Both the position numbers and the translations under genes were made by a program. The notes below the pieces were generated by a model. The model searched no databases and was not told the DNA's origin. It saw nothing but the letters and a program-made list of their open reading frames with translations. A stretch of DNA of 64,000 nt from Chlamydomonas sphaeroides (Eukaryota > Chlorophyta > Chlorophyceae > Chlamydomonadales > Chlamydomonadaceae), in the NCBI GenBank assembly GCA_001662425.1, contig BDDC01000126.1, positions 1,075-65,074 of the forward strand, given 5' to 3'. Positions 60,384-64,000 of the stretch are shown piece by piece (position 1 is the stretch's first letter; every line of letters starts with the position of its first letter).

Positions 60384-63300
60384 TCACGTTGCTCTTCTCA
60401 CCGCTCTGCGCCGGACCGGTCTCGTGCCCTCCTCCGCTGGCCCCGCCTCGCCCAGACCCTCCGTGCCCACCGCCGGCATTGCTCCCTCCTCGCCGGCCGC
60501 GCGCCGCATGGACGTGAGCAGGGAGCTCGGCCGGCCCGCGCTGTGTGCAAGCACGCCCGCGAGCCGCCGCCCCTCGCGGCCCAGCCCGCCCAGCCGCTGC
60601 TGCACCTGCCACAGCAGCCGCAGCGTGCCGGCGGTCAGCGCAGGGCCCTCGGCCCCTCGCGCGAGCTCGCGAGCCCTGCCGCCGCCGGGCTGCCCCTCCC
60701 AGCGCGCCTCCAGCTCCCGCAGCAGCGCCTCCGCCAGCGCGCCGTGTCGGTCCAGCACGCCGGCGCCTGCGTCAAAGAGCGACAGCGACTGGATGCCCAG
60801 GGCCAGGCCGAGCTCCTGCTGGCTGGCGGCATGGCGGCTGAGCAGGTCGGACATGCGGCCGGCAAGCGCGTCCACGAGGCCGCCGTGGTGCTGGCCCAGG
60901 CTCGCGAGCGACGACAAGAAGTTGCCGCAGTCCTGAGCGGCAGGACCAAAGTATACCGGTAGTAGCGTAAGCCGGCGGACGAGGGATGGTGCTCGGGCAC
61001 GAAGCTAAGCGTCACAGTGGTGCAGGTTGGGCAGCGAGCAGCTTGGACCGGTGGGGCGCCGCCTCAAGGCGCCAGCATAGCGGAATGCAGCAGCGGTCGG
61101 GGGCGGCTCGCCGGCGCACCTGCAGGCTGGCTCGCGGCAGGAAGATGGGCACCGCGCCGGCCGTGCGCTGCAGCAGAGCGTCATCAACGAACCGGTGCTG
61201 CACTAGGGACAGCGCGTACCCTGCCAGGAGGGGATTGACCGGCGTCAGGTCCAGCCTGCGTCAGAGCAAGTCCGCCAGCGTCCCCGCCTGTGAGCGCACT
61301 CACACAGCTCCGACCAGTCCAGCATGTTTGCGCCTCGCATCACGCCATCCGTCTCCACCGCCGCCGCCACGGCGGCCGCGAACCAGGCCTCGTCCCTGTA
61401 CCCCAGCTTGGCCAGTGCCCACGTCACTTGACAGAACTGCTTGGCCCGGAAGCCGTCGAAGTGCCGCCGCAGGCACTCCTCCGCCAGCGGCCGCAGTCCG
61501 GCGACGGCGGCCTCGTAGCCGCGCGACTCGGACAGCACCGCCAGCGAGTGCAGGCTGACGGACAGGATCTGCGGGTTGGCCTGGCCGGCTAGCTCGCCGA
61601 GGCAGTCGGTGACGTGCCGCAGCAGCGGGTCGGACCGCACGTTGAGCTTGGCGCTAGCGAGCAACAGGCTGCAGCAAGCCTGCGCGTCCAGCTCCGAGGC
61701 GGGCGCCGACACAACGGCAATGCCCGAGGCGCGCAGGACGATGGGCGCGTTGCTGCGCAGTGCGGCTCTGAGCGCCGGCGGCACGGCGGCCATGGCCCAC
61801 CACAGGTTGGCGTGGTCCTGGCCCGAGGCCTGCCGTATGGCGAGAGGGGATTGAGACTCAGGGGTGGACATCATGCCTGCCTGAAGACCGGCGGTCGTGA
61901 TGACCCGACACTGCCCGGCATCAGCTATAGACATGGCTGTAGTGTAAGGACCGGCAACATATTGCAATGCTGACACGGATTTCATTGCCCCGTGGCAACC
62001 ATGCCCATCCCACCTGCCGCAGCACCTCGCCGTTGTTCTCGGCAAGGCGGCCCACCAGCGCCGGCACCAGCCTGCTCTGGCGCCAGAATGCCACCTTGGC
62101 GCAGGCGTGGAGCGGAATGATTAGGTCGCCGGGTGCGGAGGCACTGGCCACCAGCGGCAGGTACGCATCCGACAGGGCGGCCATGATGTCGGCCACATCG
62201 TGGGCGTCGGCACCCGGGGCCGAGCCAAGCTGCGCATAAGAAGGCATAAGAAGGCAGGGGAAGGGGCATGGCGGGCAGGGCATGACTACGGTGTAGCCGC
62301 ATGGCATTGGCCACCAGGCAGGGCTCTGGCCAGGCGTCCGCCCAGCTCGGCGGCTTGCGAGGGAACATGCGCCCCGTCGAGCTCACCCTGGCGGCGGCGC
62401 TGAAGGCCGAGCACAGCGTGCGTGGGCTGCGGTCCGCCCAAGCCGCGGCGTTGCGCTGCACTATGTCCAGGAGGGAGGCCAGGTCCCGTGCGTTGCGGGG
62501 GTTGTCGGCGTCCGAGAGGAGCCCGCCGCGACCCTCCGAGCCCTCTGACAGCGCAGCTGCCTCCTCCGCCGCGTGCTGCATGGCGGCGTACAGTGCGCCC
62601 GGCCGGCCCCTTCTCGCAGTGAGGATGCCCGCGAGCCGCCGCCCCTCGCGGCCCAGCCCGCCCAGCCGCTGCTGCACCTGCCACAGCAGCCGCAGCGTGC
62701 CGGCGGTCAGCGCAGGGCCCTCGGCCCCTCGCGCGAGCTCGCGAGCCCTGCCGCCGCCGCGCTGCCCCTCCCAGCGCGCCTCCAGCTCCCGCAGCAGCGC
62801 CTCCGCCAGCGCGCCGTGCCGGTCCAGCACGCCGGCGCCTGCGTCGAAGAGCGACAGCGACTGGATGCCCAGGGCCAGGCCGAGCTCCTGCTGGCTGGCG
62901 GCATGGCGGCTGAGNNNNNNNNNNNNNNNNNNNNNNNNNNNNNNNNNNNNNNNNNNNNNNNNNNNNNNNNNNNNNNNNNNNNNNNNNNNNNNNNNNNNNN
63001 NNNNNNNNNNNNNNNNNNNNNNNNNNNNNNNNNNNNNNNNNNNNNNNNNNNNNNNNNNNNNNNNNNNNNNNNNNNNNNNNNNNNNNNNNNNNNNNNNNNN
63101 NNNNNNNNNNNNNNNNNNNNNNNNNNNNNNNNNNNNNNNNNNNNNNNNNNNNNNNNNNNNNNNNNNNNNNNNNNNNNNNNNNNNNNNNNNNNNNNNNNNN
63201 NNNNNNNNNNNNNNNNNNNNNNNNNNNNNNNNNNNNNNNNNNNNNNNNNNNNNNNNNNNNNNNNNNNNNNNNNNNNNNNNNAAGGCCGCCGTGGTGCTGG

Positions 63301-64000
63301 CCCAGGCTCGCGAGCGATAGCAGCAGGTTCGAGCAGTCCTGTGTTGGTTGGGCCGGAGAAAGGGGAACCTCTAGGCACGGAGTGCCGACCCAATGCGATG
63401 ACAACACAACCAGGTGGGCAACAACAGCAACCGCGGGCGTGCTGCACACATACCTGAAGGTAGGCTCGCGGCAGCAGGCCAGGCACCGCGTCGGCTGTGC
63501 GCTGCAGCAACGCGTCGTCAGCAAATTGATGCTGCACAAGGGATAACGAGTACCCTGCGTGATAAGAGAAGGCCTTCGTCAGGTCCTGTCCTGCTCCACA
63601 CACGCCTCTTCCCTAAGTTGTCGTCTTCCTGTCGCCAGCGTCCCCGCCTGTGAGCGCACTCACACAGCTCCGACCAGTCCAGCATGTTTGCGCCTCGCAT
63701 CACGCCATCCGTCTCCACCGCCGCCGCCACGGCGGCCGCGAACCAGGCCTCGTCCCTGTACCCCAGCTTGGCCAGCGCCCACGTCACTTGACAGAACTGC
63801 TTGGCCCGGAAGCCGTCGAAGCGCCGCCGCAGGCACTCCTCCGCCAGCGGCCGCAGTCCGGCGATGGCGGCCTCGTAGCCGCGCGACTCGGACAGCACCG
63901 CCAGCGAGTGCAGGCTGACGGACAGGATCTGCGGGTTGGCCTGGCCGGCTAGCTCGCCGAGGCAGTCGGTGACGTGCCGCAGCAGCGGGTCGGACCGCAC
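60384..64000 (-). CDS. OPR-like helical repeat protein, partial, with two tandem modules
   Basis: Exons in view (minus): 64000 (edge)-63664, 63554-63454, 63338 into the N run, N run to 62315, 62229-62014, 61829-61304, 61220-61120, 60932-60384 (stop). Phases agree across all visible junctions, so the two similar halves read as one gene. Repeated helical segments such as RAKQFCQVTWALAKLGYRDE, ARDLASLLDIVQRNAAAWAD, ANLWWAMAAVPPALR and SELWYALSLVQH fit the OPR/FAST-like alpha-solenoids of green algae, many of which are nucleus-encoded factors that bind organelle RNAs. The assignment rests on pattern only. The 5' end with any transit peptide is outside the window. The C-terminal end is basic (RPVRRRAVRRAT); no RAP domain seen. 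Confidence 0.72.
60556..60842. repeat. near-identical tract, module A of OPR-like gene
   Basis: Matches 62628-62914 with only about three differences over roughly 290 bases, while sequence on both sides is much less alike. Confidence 0.85.
61281..61640. repeat. near-identical tract, module A of OPR-like gene (second block)
   Basis: Matches 63641-64000 (the window edge) with about three differences over 360 bases; offset 2,360 bp versus 2,072 bp for the other block. Confidence 0.88.
62628..62914. repeat. near-identical tract, module B of OPR-like gene
   Basis: Partner of 60556-60842. It ends at the N run. Confidence 0.85.
62915..63281. other. assembly gap (367 N) inside OPR-like gene
   Basis: The flanks correspond to bases only about 37 apart in module A (near 60842-60880), so either the gap length is nominal or module B carries extra sequence here. 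Confidence 0.98.
63641..64000. repeat. near-identical tract, module B of OPR-like gene (second block)
   Basis: Partner of 61281-61640; continues past the right edge of the window. Confidence 0.88.

Noticed and set aside
60384..62045. Considered as a separate complete gene from the right-hand copy
   Set aside because: Exons 62315 to 62229, 62014 to 61829 and onward join in phase, and no start codon context separates the two modules; one gene with two modules is simpler.

Overview
The window looks like nuclear DNA of a green alga, probably Chlorophyceae. It is very GC-rich, with strong G/C preference at third codon positions. Genes carry many short introns (mostly 80-350 bp) with GTGAG or GTGCG donors and CAG acceptors. 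Proteins are interrupted by Ala/Gly/Pro/Ser/Gln-rich tracts. The best matches are plant or algal families: plant-type methionine gamma-lyase, LRR-ARM-patatin phospholipase pPLA-I, a cell-wall type prolyl 4-hydroxylase, and OPR-like repeats. There are two runs of N, at 10509-10885 and 62915-63281. I worked out gene models by hand from conserved motifs, and accepted a junction only when donor, acceptor and reading phase agreed.

Layout from left to right: CPBP-family intramembrane protease (-, 256-1045); methionine gamma-lyase with a long C-terminal extension (-, 2440-6479); GT4-type glycosyltransferase (-, 6723-9508); RING1-like Polycomb RING/RAWUL protein (+, 9798-13473, broken by an N run); an 859-residue protein with a weak F-box/LRR look (-, 14144-16850); WDTC1/ASG2-type WD40-TPR DCAF protein (-, 17456-24206); pPLA-I phospholipase (+, 24506-35109) whose seventh intron carries an 804-bp hAT transposon with 8-bp target-site duplications; a TDBD/SAND-like domain gene (+, about 35956-36906); a large transmembrane receptor-like kinase (-, 39418-49382); prolyl 4-hydroxylase (-, 50237-52447); splicing factor PRPF31 (+, 52835-56784); a kinase C-lobe gene without a visible N-lobe (-, 58321-59257); and an OPR-like gene running off the right edge (-, 60384 to beyond 64000) built from two tandem modules.

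The genes do not form one pathway, as is normal for a eukaryotic chromosome. Three pairs are head to head with 289-387 bp between start codons, so they may share promoters: glycosyltransferase/RING1, WDTC1/pPLA-I and P4H/PRPF31. The main unusual results are: a high share of GC-AG introns (eight firm cases among about 100 junctions), the intact-ended hAT insertion, patchy near-identity between the two OPR modules, and the kinase architecture (beta-helix-like ectodomain, a long insert in the catalytic segment, HGD in place of HRD). I saw no rRNA, tRNA, CRISPR array, bacterial operon or virus.
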